This document shows, one piece after another, positions 9,963 through 20,333 of a stretch of DNA of 25,610 nucleotides. Position 1 is the stretch's first letter. Each line of letters starts with the position of its first letter. A program made the position numbers and the translations under genes. The DNA is from Phoronis australis. Taxonomy: Eukaryota > Phoronida > Phoronidae. The notes under the pieces were generated by a model that saw only the letters and a list, made by a program, of their open reading frames with translations, had not been told where the DNA came from and ran no database searches. Where the stretch lies: positions 1 through 25,610 of the forward strand of contig NMRA01001342.1 of assembly GCA_002633005.1 (NCBI GenBank), given 5' to 3'.

Positions 9963-10890
9963 CTGAAATTATTTGCAAGATGCGTGGTGAAAACTTACCG
10001 CGAAACCCGTACTGACAGGCAAACCAGGTCATGAGGTGTTCTTATTTATCTGACTATTGACACTGATAAACTTTTCTGTCTCCAATACCGTAACGCAAAC
10101 TTACCCGAGCAGACGCAACTGCTCCAAACCTCCCCTGTCAATCCTCATCTAAGCATTCAGTGATCAGAAATTGTATTTATTTTAAATCGTTAGGTGAGAC
10201 AATTGCCCCCGATTTAGGGGTCAGCTGAACTCGAATTCAACCCACGTCACTGCAAAACCATATCACTATCCCGATGACTTACTAGTCCCAAGGTTCAATT
10301 CTACAAAGGCGCACTACTTCGAAGGTTCACTATTCTGAAGCCAGGTCCACTACGCCTGCAGCTCACTGCTCTGAATATCTGCTAATGTACCAACCACTTA
10401 ACAAGCGAACAGGAGTTTAATAGTGCTAAAACGCTGATTGCATTTGGTATAAATGAGGTTATTTCCAGTCACTAAAACTCTCGATTCTTGAATCTCAGAC
10501 TTCTCATTCTCACACAGGGACAAATACCAGGTACGGGGATATTTTATTTTTGGCCGTGGCGACCAACATGCGGCTGCAAATTTGAGAAGACGTGATTGTA
10601 CTCTCCGGTAAAGACGTCGTACTAAATTTAGATTCGATGGCACTCTGCGAGTTGTTTCGAAGCTGTGGGTGCAGTTCATGCGCAGCGGATAGACTTTCCA
10701 GTCGCGCTTTGAGATTATCCGATTTTGGATTTCGTGAACGTCAGTATTGAGCTTTCGATTCAATAAGCCTTTGGAGTATTGAACTTTCCGGGTAGTAAAC
10801 CGTCGGGTACGCAGTTCCTATAATTTTGAGCAAAATGTTTTAGTTATCTTATCGACAATTTAGTTACATACATGTATAGGCCCTACTCAC
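9963..10890 (-). other. Intron 8 (928 bp)
   Basis: A phase 1 intron. It contains a minisatellite (10262-10375) and a decoy GTAAGT donor at about 9997 with no convincing exon before it. A 121-codon minus-strand open frame (10398-10763) shows none of the module motifs and is treated as chance. Confidence 0.75.
10262..10375. repeat. Degenerate minisatellite with a ~16-20-bp unit
   Basis: Units approximate AGGTTCACTATTCTGA, with variants AGGCGCACTACTTCGA, AGGTTCAATTCTACAA and AGGTCCACTACGCCTGC, and AGCTCACTGCTCTGA at the end. About five to six imperfect copies run head to tail. Confidence 0.6.
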
Positions 10891-11146
10891 AAGTGACCAG
10901 TCCCACGTTTGACAACATTGGTTCATCTTTTTCTTCTGCAACACCTACATGGTATTCGGTTATGGGGGAGTGTGGGTCATGAAACCCGTCCCAAGTAACG
11001 CAGATTGTTGACGTGCTTGTCTGAAAGTCGTAATCTGCTAGGCTGGTCAGATTTTTGCAGTCTCGCACCAGGCCAGAAGATGGCGGAGACGAGTCGTACA
11101 CAAACTTTGCATCAGACGACGTCATCAGTCCGGCTCCATTTATAGC
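10891..11146 (-). CDS. Exon 8: FN3-like module front half
   Basis: The acceptor is CTACCCAATAG and the donor is ACTT|GTGAGT, phase 1. It starts A-I-N-G-A-G-L-M-T-S-S-D, completing the exon 7 module, then the linker F-V-Y-D-S-S-P-P-S-S-G-L-V. The next module begins L-A-D-Y-D-F-Q-T-S, then C-V-T-W-D-G-F-H-D-P-H-S-P-I-T-E-Y-H-V-G-V. Here S-G-I of the consensus is S-P-I. The donor is followed in frame by a stop codon, so splicing is needed to continue. Confidence 0.88.
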
Positions 11147-11861
11147 CTATTGGGTAGTAGTAAGTTAGCGAGTCAATAAACGCTACATGTTTAGGACAAT
11201 ATCTTCCTAGTAGTCTGTAGTGGCACTAACCAAAATTAGGGTAAAATAATACCAAATGATATTATGATTAATCAAGCAGTTGCTGTGTAGTATTTAAAAT
11301 CCCATCCTTTGGTCCACTGGTAGCTTTCTATGCAATATAGATGTGGCATTACGACAAGCATGTTTCCTTTCTTAATTAGCCGTGTCCGTAGTGGCCGGTC
11401 CAAGCACCCTGTTTCATCTGTATCGTCATGTATGCTTACAGGTGATTTTAGCTAAAAGAAATTTAATGAAAATTCATTTACATGCAAGAAGGTAGGTTTA
11501 TATTTGGATACTTGTCGAACGTTAACCCATTGTTATAGCTTGAAATGTTTCTTGTGACTTCCGAAAACGGACAGCGTCAGAAAATTCAAGTGTTTGTGAG
11601 AGACACGTTACGTTAAACCATTATTAACGCAAAACATTATTTGCGAAATATACAACATCTTTTCCGTCCATAGTCAAGAACATGCCCGCATGTAACGTTC
11701 CTTTAGTAAATAAGTGCATTTACTTGTACAAAATGTCATTTTACGAGAAAAAACCGCTTGTTATGAAAGTGGCCAACATCTGTAAGAGTTCTGTATCAGC
11801 AATTAATACATTAAAATATGCCTGCTCATCAATTCTTTACAGAGGAACTCGAAAAACTTAC
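11147..11861 (-). other. Intron 7 (715 bp)
   Basis: A phase 0 intron. A plus-strand open frame overlaps its low-coordinate neighbour but has no recognisable content. Nothing else is seen. Confidence 0.8.
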
Positions 11862-12172
11862 CATAACAATTGCGTAATAACTATGACCGTCACGCATGGC
11901 AGAATCCGTCACTTCGACGTAAGTTGTTGTGAACTCTTTTAGATGGAAGATATCGTACAGCCCAGGCGAGGAACCAATGGCGAATTCATACCTTTTTATG
12001 CCGCTTTGAGCATCTTCAAAATCTTGCCAGTGAAAGTGAAGCATGTCTCCATTTACGTGCTGTTGAGTGCGGTGCGGTGAGCCTACATGCACCACTCCTT
12101 TAGATGGAGGCGTTGTGTCTACTATGAACGGTCTTGAAGAGGCTGACGTAACGTGCCCGACATAGTCTTCGG
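11862..12172 (-). CDS. Exon 7: linker and most of an FN3-like module
   Basis: The acceptor is GGTCTTGTTTTAG, followed by CC that completes an alanine codon. The donor is ATG|GTAAGT, phase 0. The exon encodes E-D-Y-V-G-H-V-T-S-A, the canonical linker F-I-V-D-T-T-P-P-S-K-G-V-V, then L-H-F-H-W-Q-D-F-E-D-A-Q-S-G-I and K-R-Y-E-F-A-I-G-S-S-P-G. It ends in the strand D-G-H-S-Y-Y-A-I-V-M, which continues in exon 8 as A-I-N-G-A-G-L. It is one of the best matches to the module consensus in the window. Confidence 0.9.
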
Positions 12173-12597
12173 CTAAAACAAGACCATCGGGATTATGGAA
12201 ACCAAAATGTCGAACGTGTTGCTCAATTGGAGAAACAACGGATTAAAAAATGAAATTTTTAAAAACGGTGGATGATAGAGTCGTAAATGTAACTTGAACA
12301 CAGCTGTAGCGCCGTTCTACCAGAGCGAAAAACTAATGCTATAATGACTGAACATTTATACGGCATAAGCATGTCGGTCAAATTCAAGATTGTTTACCTG
12401 CACATGGGGAATACTGCTGCAGGCTAATTTTATAAGACTTATCAAAAATAAAATAAAATGTTTATCCATTGAGCGGCATGCACGAATAATAATTGTCTTT
12501 GCAGAAGCAAGGTAGTTGTCAAATAAGATAACCTCCAGCAAGTGACTTTGGACATGGCTGTCGACACGTATTCAAGACTCAAGGATGCAACACTTAC
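12173..12597 (-). other. Intron 6 (425 bp)
   Basis: A phase 1 intron. The reading frame of exon 7 stays open for about 70 bases into this intron, but phase and homology favour the acceptor at 12173. Two small overlapping minus-strand open frames (12356-12630) are unlike the modules. Confidence 0.78.
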
Positions 12598-12714
12598 CTT
12601 GAACGTTAACAAAATACTCTTGGCCATCAACTAATGTAAGATTATTGAGCATAACGTGTGTCTCTTGTTCTCTACTTGTGAGTGGTACCACGTTGTCAAC
12701 TCCTGGAGAGGTCC
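12598..12714 (-). CDS. Exon 6: short internal exon, half an FN3-like module
   Basis: This 117-nt exon has the acceptor TTGGCTTTAG and the donor CAAG|GTAAGTG. It enters and leaves in phase 1. With the last base of exon 5 it restores S-L-G-T-S-P-G, the usual break point of this repeat. It encodes the back half of a module: T-H-V-M-L-N-N-L, then L-V-D-G-Q-E-Y-F-V-N-V-Q. With exon 7 it reads V-N-V-Q-A-E-D-Y-V-G-H-V, parallel to V-H-V-K-A-E-D-A-A-G-H-V in exon 11. That parallel strongly supports both splice sites. Confidence 0.85.
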
Positions 12715-13208
12715 CTAAAGCCAAGTGTATAAGAAAGTACATTGTAAGTGATGGGAACAGAGTTCACTAATTGGAAACACACTTTTCAAATGTGTCATAT
12801 CGTTAGGTTAAAAGGGCATAGTCACTCAAAATCACTACACATGCCAAAATACCTGTACATCAAATAAAACGTTCTATAGATAGACCGAAAAGTGACGACA
12901 TTCAATGATAAACAATAATTAAGATAATGATGAGTACGTTGAATGTAATGATAATTGTGATGGTGATCATTGTTATTCGGGGATCGGAATGTGACAAATG
13001 AAGGCGTATGAGAATTGCAAAAACTCAGTCAAATCCACTCCCCCAGTCGCCACAATTTTATTTCACCTTCGTCACCAATTTCAAGCTTCTTCTTCTTCTT
13101 CTAAATCTTTGTATTTTCTATTGGCAAGGTTCTTATTGTGGGTGAATATAATGCAATACTGGGAAAACAAAAAATAACAAAAATTATGTCATAAAGAAGT
13201 TGACGCAC
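12715..13208 (-). other. Intron 5 (494 bp)
   Basis: A phase 1, AT-rich intron with a short (TTC)5 run near 13086-13101. No coding pattern is seen. Confidence 0.8.
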
Positions 13209-13905
13209 CTAAGGAATACCAGTACGAACGCACGCCGGTGGTCAAACTTGGCAAAGACTCTTCCAGATCCACAAAACTATTCCAGTCTACCGTGACGTAA
13301 GCATTAGTTGTCAAAAACCCATTAACTGCGTTTGTGACAATTACTTCACCAGGTATAGGACTGTTTGTGTCAACTATAAATCCATTGCTGCATAGGTGTT
13401 CTGTTGTATCCTCTACGCCGTAAAAAACCGGTTTCCTTGGGAACTGTGCATGGACGCATATGAAGTATTTGACGCCATGTAATAATTTGATGTTTGGTAT
13501 CAACACGTTGTTTTTCGAGTTCTTCAGAAACGCAATGCACGAAGGGTTACTGGAACAGTTTATAAAATGGTCTGGAATGGTTGCCACAGACCACGTATAT
13601 TCAGAGAAAAGTTTTCCAGTAAGAAGAGCAGTGGCGCTGTCCGTTATATTTGTGAAGTCTAGTTCCGACCTGTGGAGGTCTTTCAACGTTTTCGTTTGGA
13701 CACTTGACGCGTGCGCTACTCCAGCAAATCTTTTAATGTCTTTATAACAGAGATCGTGTACTGCTTTATCGAGGGCTGTAGTTGTCGCTGATTCAAATTC
13801 AACCTTTTTTACCACCACGGAATAAACATTCGATAGTGACTGTCCTCTCAGAAGAACGTACATGCGTTGTAGCCTGTGATGGTTCCAGTGAAAATTGGCA
13901 GTGTC
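13209..13905 (-). CDS. Exon 5: divergent FN3-like modules
   Basis: The acceptor is TTTGTGTTTTAG and the donor is TTAG|GTGCGT, phase 1. After a short, unusual start rich in histidine and arginine (N-F-H-W-N-H-H-R-L), the exon gives N-V-Y-S-V-V-V-K-K-V-E-F. A low-similarity stretch with an alanine-rich region and one cysteine follows. Then comes a module with S-E-Y-T-W-S-V-A-T-I, a C-S-S-N-P-S-C pair and G-V-K-Y-F-I-C-V-H-A. The linker is F-I-V-D-T-N-S-P-I-P-G-E. The next module begins with V-T-V-D-W-N-S-F-V-D-L-E-E and is split after Y-W-Y-S-L-G. The first 18 codons look less natural than the rest and are the least certain part. The 90-bp intron upstream is the smallest in the gene. Confidence 0.82.
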
Positions 13906-13995
13906 CTAAAACACAAAAGAATGAATCAAGAGTGCCGAATGAGTCTTTTAACAATTTGAATTACGCGTAATAACGACAAATTTTTAATGACTCAC

Positions 13996-15428
13996 CTGAG
14001 TGCTATTATAAACAGCAATCCAATAGTTTCCAACGTCTTTCATTTTGTAACTGGGCGAAAGAGTCCACTCATATCTAATCACTTCTTTATTCGTGATCCC
14101 GTGATCTACTCGAAAATTTTGCCACCGGATTGAAACCTCCGCTGTGTAATTACCGGAAGTTCCTGATAAGTAGACATTTGTAAAAATATCACCAGACGTA
14201 GGAATGCTTGGGGTAACAATTACACCGTTTGAAATTGACGGTGACATGCACACCTGATGGAAACACGGGCGAACGTGTAATCTGTATCTGTTTCCGGGAG
14301 CGAGGTTCAGGTTATGGAAAGTGGATCTGTGTTCCCTTTGTACTTTCCAAGGCAGTAAGTCACCCACACTAACACACGAAGGCGAGCACGCTTCTATCGA
14401 CACTTTGCTTTCGTAGTGTGTGACATGTTTTTTAATATCTATGGGAAAATTCCAGTACCCTGAAATCATTGTTGTATCGGACTGGTAATCAAGGTCTATC
14501 TGACACACCATAAGTTTGACAGAAATCACCACCAGTGTAGTTTTTGCGTGATTGACGACATCAAAAACGTATTCTTGATTTTTCCACTCGAAAGTAAAAA
14601 GCACGCGGTGCGTAGAGTTGTCGGAATCAAAATGCATCGTCTTAGCTGATTCGCCGTTTTGAGTCACCGTCACATTTGAAAGATTTCCATGACTTGAGAG
14701 CTTAATGGTGAAATACGAACCAAAGAAAGGAACGATTCCAGAAAATTGAAAGGAAAATTTTGATTTCGGGTTAATGGAAAACCCGTTTAAACTCTCAAGG
14801 ACTCTTGATTCGTCGCAACCGATACCGTCGAAAACGGCCACAGACATCTGGGACATGGAACCACTAAATACCATCGCGCCGTCGGAGGAAACAGTCACAG
14901 GAAGCGACTGAGCTTGGTCAAGGCTTGCCATCACAGTCGCATAAGTTTTTGTGAAGTCTGGCATCTTTGGCAGGAAGAAACATGCAAAGTTATCTCCAAA
15001 AATAGTGGCGTTCTGAATGGGTGTAAAATCCATGATGTCTGTGCAGTTGTCTGAAGTTCCCAAACCAACAGAGTAATGAATACGGCCATTATGTGTGTGG
15101 AATCCTGCCCACGCCACGCAGAATCTGTTCCCCTCTACATAATCAACATCATTCAGCGTGCCAATTACAGGGCCAGGACTAATGTCATAAACAACCCCGG
15201 CAGTCGGGCGTAAAGCTGACGATATTTGAAATGGAGGCGCTTTAAAGACACTGTAAAGCCCTGCTTTGTTAAACACTTTCAAGGCTACAGTGTAGGTACT
15301 TCCAAATCCATCATCAGCATCCTGAAGAGGTCGCTTTTCAATTTCAATTCCAACTCTCCCTTGGCAACAGATGGTTTTTGGTGTAAATGCTTTGAAATGA
15401 GCGACGGCTTGGTTGTGTTCGTCAGTTC
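13996..15428 (-). CDS. Exon 4: FN3-like modules plus a cysteine-bracketed insert
   Basis: The acceptor is TTGTTGCAG, with GA completing the glycine codon of exon 3 (A-I-G|T). The donor is ACTCAG|GTGAGT, phase 0. In order, the exon holds the end of the exon 3 module (L-K-V-F-N-K-A-G-L-Y-S-V) and the linker Y-D-I-S-P-G-P-V-I-G. It then holds a module with V-A-W-A-G-F-H-T-H-N-G-R-I-H-Y-S-V-G-L-G. A ~105-residue stretch bracketed by two cysteines (14503-14817) does not follow the FN3 pattern. After it come D-L-D-Y-Q-S-D, a Y-W-N-F strand with a C-S-P-S-C pair, the linker V-T-P-S-I-P-T-S-G-D and a further module start (I-R-W-Q-N-F, then I-R-Y-E-W-T-L-S). Its 477 complete codons are open throughout. 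Confidence 0.88.
14503..14817 (-). other. Cysteine-bracketed ~105-residue insert A (exon 4)
   Basis: The segment runs from the cysteine in D-G-I-G-C-D-E-S to the cysteine of V-K-L-M-V-C-Q. Strands alternate: F-S-F-Q-F-S-G, Y-F-T-I-K-L-S, V-L-F-T-F-E-W, E-Y-V-F-D-V-V, then T-T-L-V-V-I-S-V-K-L. Two sequons lie inside (N-L-S, N-V-T) and a third in D-N-S-T. It directly precedes a D-L-D-Y-Q-S-D module start. The family is not recognised; I infer a beta-sandwich related to insert B. Confidence 0.55.
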
Positions 15429-15668
15429 CTGCAACAAGTCATTGTTGTCTGTGAAGACTCCATCAAATGGGAATTAGGTAAAATTAATACAGTATATGTA
15501 CACGGTTAGGAACTTGCACTTATTAGTGAAGCTGCGCCTTCATTGTGAATCATATCCGATTATGTGTGAAAAACTTGAATAAACCATATAAGAGCGAAAC
15601 TTGCGTTAACCGTTTGTTAATGCCAGACATTGGTTTGTTCACAGGAAAAGTGAAAAGTACTCAAGAAC

Positions 15669-15881
15669 GATAGGAGTTACGTACTAGAAGACTACAAGTT
15701 GGGTACGCATAAAGTTTCGAGCTTGCTGCTCATGCCCTTGTTCACGACTGATCTTCTCGCCGTTGTTGAACCTTAAGTAACACCTTGTCTGAACGGCGGG
15801 AAAGTCTGTCACGTGAACAAGGGCCTAAACTACAGGCTCGAAACTTTATGCGCACCTAGCTTATAGTAAGTAACTTCTATA
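15669..15881. mobile_element. ~213-bp MITE-like foldback element
   Basis: Two long imperfect arms face each other. On the left are GCATAAAGTTTCGAGC, GCCCTTGTTCAC and CTCGCCGTT. On the right are AACGGCGGG, GTGAACAAGGGC and GCTCGAAACTTTATGC. The terminal words GGAGTTAC and GTAACTTC are flanked by TA on both sides, consistent with a TA target duplication as in Tc1/mariner-type MITEs. No coding capacity is present. Its edges are approximate. Confidence 0.7.
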
Positions 15882-16709
15882 GTTTTTACCATCTTCACAC
15901 AAGGCAACGATGATTTATGAACACTTTTAACTTAAAATTACTAGGACGGAAAAAGAAAACAAACACTGACCCATTCCAAGACATAAGCGCAAGCAAATAA
16001 TAAATACTTGCCTCTTTAAGTGAAACTTAATGCGCATGCGCCTACATGCGAAACATCTGAGCGAACATTCTTTGGAAAACGCACATTTCAGTCGCTTATG
16101 TGTGGTATTGATATCATCAAACGAAAATTGATGTTCAAGGAAGATTGCATAGCAACAGATTCAAGGGACTCTTTTATACTCTTTCTGTAATTTATACCTT
16201 GATTTTACGGATAGATTTAAATCCCACTTAATATAAATGTACACCAGCCTTAATCACCAATTTTATGTTTGATGGCAACCATGGGCAAAGTACCTACAAG
16301 TACAATGACCCTACTTTGACACTGAGTGGGGGGAGGGTGCCAATTTGAAATGAGTACCCTTGCCATGGTAACCAGGTAGTTTGCCAGTCGAAATGAAGAA
16401 TGTCAGCATTGCTGGCAAATTCATGTTAGAAGTAGGGAACCAGCTTGCCAAGAATATTTGAATTGGTCCTTTTGAAATTTAAAGCGTACTGCTTATCTGA
16501 ACCAAATATCGGTAACCAAGTATTTTCGCAATCACGATAACGAGTTTTAGGCGTAATGGCAGTCGTGTTTGAAGACAGGCAACCAAGTTCAAATCATTTT
16601 AGTGACTTTCCCCAAAAGGTAGACGAGTGTCAACGTTGCACGTGCAAGCTTGACACTTCCCTAAATAGAATTATGAAAACGTTATAAAGTTTGATGATCT
16701 TTATATGTG

Positions 16710-16783
16710 AGCTTTGCAGCCCCCGTCATTTTGAGTGATTGCGATACGTGTTGCGTGCTTCTAAAATGACTCATAGCAAAGCT
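16710..16783. repeat. Short interrupted inverted repeat
   Basis: Outer arms AGCTTTGC (16710-16717) and GCAAAGCT (16776-16783) enclose inner arms GTCATTTT (16725-16732) and AAAATGAC (16763-16770). It may be a decayed MITE. Confidence 0.5.
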
Positions 16784-16858
16784 TTATCTAAAAGACACCA
16801 AGGTTGACCTTCTGACCATATGAACGATTTCATTCAAACTCTTGTTTATTATACGTAC

Positions 16859-18047
16859 CAATTGCTATCTGATACTCTCCAATGCCGTCTGAATACTCCT
16901 CATCGTAAAATGAACCATCAGCCCAGGATACAACAATGGGGTCACCATGTTTGAAGCCCATGTCAACTTGCAAAGTACCAACCATCCGAGGGGGTGTCTC
17001 ATCCACCAGAATAGGTCCAAATGAGAGCTGGCTGTGAAGTCCAGACTCGCTAATGACAATCATTTGAACGGATATTTCGTTACCTTCGTCCAGTCCAGAA
17101 AATATTTCAGTAAAAAAATTTGCCCCACGCGTAGATTTCATTCCGGAGAGGTCGGTGCTGACGCCAATTCTGTAGTCGTGAATTGGTGACGAATTGGATG
17201 TTTTCCATTGAAGACGAATGTGGTCCGTAGTTATGAACTTTGGCAACGACTCGTTGTAAAGGGAATTGAGCTTACATATATCTTCACTTGTCTCCCTGTC
17301 CATTGCTGATCCATTGGTTGATGATGGGATAACAGGAATGAGATTGATGTCGACCTGCACTTTGTCTGAACATTTCATCCGACATGCAGTGACTGGTGAC
17401 AATCGCATTCTCGTGAAATTACGAAAAACAAACCAAATTTCACGTTCACTGATGTTAGTGCAAATAATCCCTTCATGGACACGTAAACCATTCAAATAGA
17501 TGTCTCTGAATTTAGGTAGTACGCTGTCCACCTGTACACCATCAGAGCACGCAGGCTCTGATGGTTCGTTGGCACTGTTATATGCTACAACACTTAGGTA
17601 GTATTTACCATCTTTGTTGGCAACACCAGTACCATGTGAAACTGTTGAGTTTTTACCAACTAAGCCTAATTCTTGTTTCGAGAGGCAGCGGTCAGCAAAA
17701 GCATATTTGTAGTATGAAATTCCACTTTCGTGGTCATAAAAGCCATGCCAGATGCCAGACAGTGTCATGTCACTCTGGTAGTCGACATCTGGTTGGGCAT
17801 CTAAGTTCCCGTCACGAGCGACTCCTGTGGTTGGCGGTGACGCATCTATTAGAATTTTGACCGAGTACGGCGCAGTTGCTAAAAGAGCGTTGTTCCTTGC
17901 AATAAGCGTTATGAAGTACTCGCGGTTGTGATTTCCCTTATGTTTTCTTGCCTCAAATAGGTGGTTAAGGTCAATAGAGTAGTTCAAATACTCGCATTCC
18001 GCACCAACGACTGTAGGACAATACTTATTTTCACCATTATCGGGTGC
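16859..18047 (-). CDS. Exon 3: about three FN3-like modules
   Basis: The acceptor is ATTCATCTAG and the donor is ATTG|GTACGT, leaving in phase 1. The exon finishes the module from exon 2 with Y-F-I-T-L-I-A-R-N-N-A-L-L and the linker I-L-I-D-A-S-P-P-T-T-G. A standard module follows: D-V-D-Y-Q-S-D, I-W-H-G-F-Y-D-H-E-S-G-I-S-Y-Y and Y-Y-L-S-V-V-A-Y-N-S-A, ending at V-D-S-V-L-P. The next module is divergent, with a front rich in cysteine and phenylalanine (A-C-R-M-K-C), then I-R-L-Q-W-K-T and Y-R-I-G-V-S-T-D, ending at I-L-V-D-E-T-P-P. The last module starts here with V-V-S-W-A-D-G-S-F-Y-D-E-E and is cut after Y-Q-I-A-I-G. At the exon 2-3 join, P-V-K-S runs into A-P-D-N-G and the module stays intact. 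Confidence 0.88.
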
Positions 18048-18910
18048 CTAGATGAATGCAACAGCTTAAATTAGTGTACGCAAAATTCCACAAATATTAC
18101 ACTAGCGGTGCTAATGGGAAAATGAAAAGTAACGACAGAATCAAAGTTCCTAGCAATAGGTTACAGTTTGCGTAACGGTTATGAGGCTTTGACCAAACCT
18201 AAAAGACAAAACATTCTGTCCTACGTCCATTAACCTACAGCAATGCCAAGGGAACTATTGCTACATTTATTGGAACAATTCGAATCAGAATCGCGCTCAG
18301 GGCTGTTAACACAAACGCACATATGTGAGCAAAACCACCAAATGCAAACCCCGTTAGATAATGAACAATTTGTTCAATGTACGGGAAAAATTGAGGCCAG
18401 CATGCGGTATCGCAATTATGCAATCGGTTTCCAAACCACCAACTGTCACGTTTTACCAAAGGAAAGTAATAATCAAAGCACGACCGTTTGCACAGCCTTT
18501 CGAAATACACATTGATACAACTTTTGTTTCTATAGCGTTTGTTTTGTTGGGTTGCAGAAAATGTCGCAACTTCAAAAACTAAAGTGATCGTTAAATTACA
18601 ACAGTTTGTTCAGACCCTTCAAAACAGAAAACTTGCCATAAAATTAAAACGCAATTGGGCAAAATGACTAGTTGCGGAAGTCTTCACAGTCTTGACAGTT
18701 TGTTGCCTTACACTACTTTGTCGAATATAGGTATAAAGCCTACTTAACAAAAGTCGGAACAAGGTCTACCAAGCATATTACCTTCATTTTAAATGCAAGG
18801 TAGATAAATGGATACGATCAGTATCAGGTGTAGAAAAAGTACAATTTGTTAGTACAATACGTGAATTAAATATTTGTACGAAACAAGCCCTAAAATACGT
18901 GGGAACTTAC
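18048..18910 (-). other. Intron 2 (863 bp)
   Basis: A phase 0 intron. Overlapping open frames on both strands at 18235-18582 lack the module motifs, and the protein pattern is continuous without them. Nothing else is recognised. Confidence 0.8.
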
Positions 18911-20075
18911 AGACTTCACCGGAAGAGAACCTTCGCTTATATCGGCAGCATCTCGAGATGTACCCAACTTCCATTTAACATCGTGCAAACCGCTGTGAGC
19001 ATCCATCGCTTCGAAGACGAACTTCATGGTTGACAAATCAGTTTCGAAGTGAACAAAGAGCTCTCGAAGACCGTTATTTGTAACTCCGACGCTCGAAAAC
19101 AATGGGGGCGTGGAATCGACTTTGAGAAACACGGTGTCGTTTTTAGTGTTGCCCATTATGTCTTTGGCTTGAATCATTATTTCATAACTATCGCCGTCCT
19201 GCATTGCATTGTCTGTATTGTGTGTGATCATCGTCTGTAAAGGACTGGGTAGACTTATAAGGTTGTTGATAGACTTTGGTATCGACACAATGGCGTACTT
19301 GAACTCTACAATTCCATCAACATTAGGCGTACCTGTTACTGGAAGGACACCTGTACCTTGATCATATATGCCAGTCAAAACTACGGAAGAATTGCTAGCA
19401 ATAGGTTTCAACATGTTGCTGTGTACGTGGAAAGTATTGTGAAATCGTCTCGTCCACTTAACAGTCAAGGGGCCGTGTGTTGTTTGCCAAGCAAAGTCCG
19501 TATTAGGATCTGCGGTGGTTACGACAATTTTGTGCGCTTGAGAAATTTCAACTGTGGAGTTTGGATCACAAAGAACAAAACGTCTTGCGTGTTTGACGTT
19601 GCCGACCTTGTCCACTACGTCCACATATACAGCATAAAGTCCTTGTGAAGGCAATGTAAGCTGTAGAGAACCGTGTGTTCTGTTTGTCTTTTGTGAGACC
19701 CCTTCTTTACTGCCGATTTGGTTGACATAACGGGTCTTTTTAACTACTGTGTATACATTGAATTCCAGATGATCAATGCCGGATGCTAACTCATGATTTC
19801 CAGAAGTCGGTATTGGATCTAACCATCCGCCAAACGTCACTGTTATTGCCGGATTTCTAGTTATACGTGGGATTACGTCGATAGGGTAAGATGATCCAGG
19901 AGCACAGCTATGGCTTTCCGAACAATGTATCGGGGCTGCGCTGTCATATGTCATACAAACAGTTTTGTTGGTCCGGGTGGATTTGAAATATTTTCTTGTT
20001 GAGTTGACTGACCCTGTTACCAGATTTTTCGTCAACAAATAGCCACCTCCCTCAACCTGATAGTCGACGCAATAT
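18911..20075 (-). CDS. Exon 2: about three FN3-like modules
   Basis: The exon enters in phase 2 after TTCCTTAAAG and leaves in phase 0 at TCT|GTAAGT. It first completes the module begun in exon 1 (Y-C-V-D-Y-Q-V). A cysteine-bearing linker follows (C-M-T-Y-D-S-A-A-P-I-H-C), then a module with G-G-W-L-D-P, S-G-I-D-H-L-E-F and Y-V-D-V-V-D-K-V-G-N. Next comes a module with L-T-V-K-W and Y-E-I-M-I-Q-A-K-D. The linker K-V-D-S-T-P-P lies near 19100. The exon ends inside a module at H-S-G-L-H-D-V-K-W-K-L-G-T-S. Several N-x-S/T sequons are present. The W-L-D-P module carries an extra loop before S-G-I, so it is divergent. An in-frame TAA just upstream of the acceptor confirms that the exon starts here. 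Confidence 0.87.
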
Positions 20076-20297
20076 CTTTAAGGAATGAATGAAACTGCTC
20101 TTTAGAAGTGCATCTGACATACATAATCAATCTGTTCAATGCAATTTAAGTTGGTACTAACGCAGAAACCTGACTTCACGAACATCAAAGATTTGAAGTA
20201 CCAGTGAAACAAAATATCGGGTTAATTAATAAGCGTATTGCAATGGTTATTAAGACATTGCTAGCACTCTCATGGGCTCCGGAACTGATAGCCACAA

Positions 20298-20333
20298 AGC
20301 TGCCGGGAGTCATTTTAAAGACTCCCGGCAGCT
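20298..20333. repeat. Perfect 13-bp hairpin
   Basis: AGCTGCCGGGAGT (20298-20310) and ACTCCCGGCAGCT (20321-20333) pair perfectly around a 10-base loop, CATTTTAAAG, that is itself partly palindromic. It is G+C-rich in an AT-rich intron. It may be the core of a transposon end or a structured RNA element. Confidence 0.7.

Larger units (their letters stand above)
15429..16858 (-). other. Intron 3 (1430 bp)
   Basis: A phase 1 intron. It contains a MITE-like element (15669-15881), a smaller inverted repeat (16710-16783) and a palindromic TGCGCATGCGCC word (16031-16042) like an NRF1 site. No exon pattern is seen. Confidence 0.8.

Noticed and set aside
9994-10032. Strong GTAAGT donor about 30 bp before the exon 9 acceptor, suggesting an extra small exon.
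   Set aside because: The sequence before it does not fit the module pattern, and exons 8 and 9 complete a module directly.
10398-10763. Minus-strand open frame of 121 codons in intron 8.
   Set aside because: It has no module motifs, and exons 8 and 9 join in phase without it.
13460-15477. Plus-strand open frames over exons 4 and 5.
   Set aside because: They are shadows of the minus-strand exons with no sensible peptide of their own.
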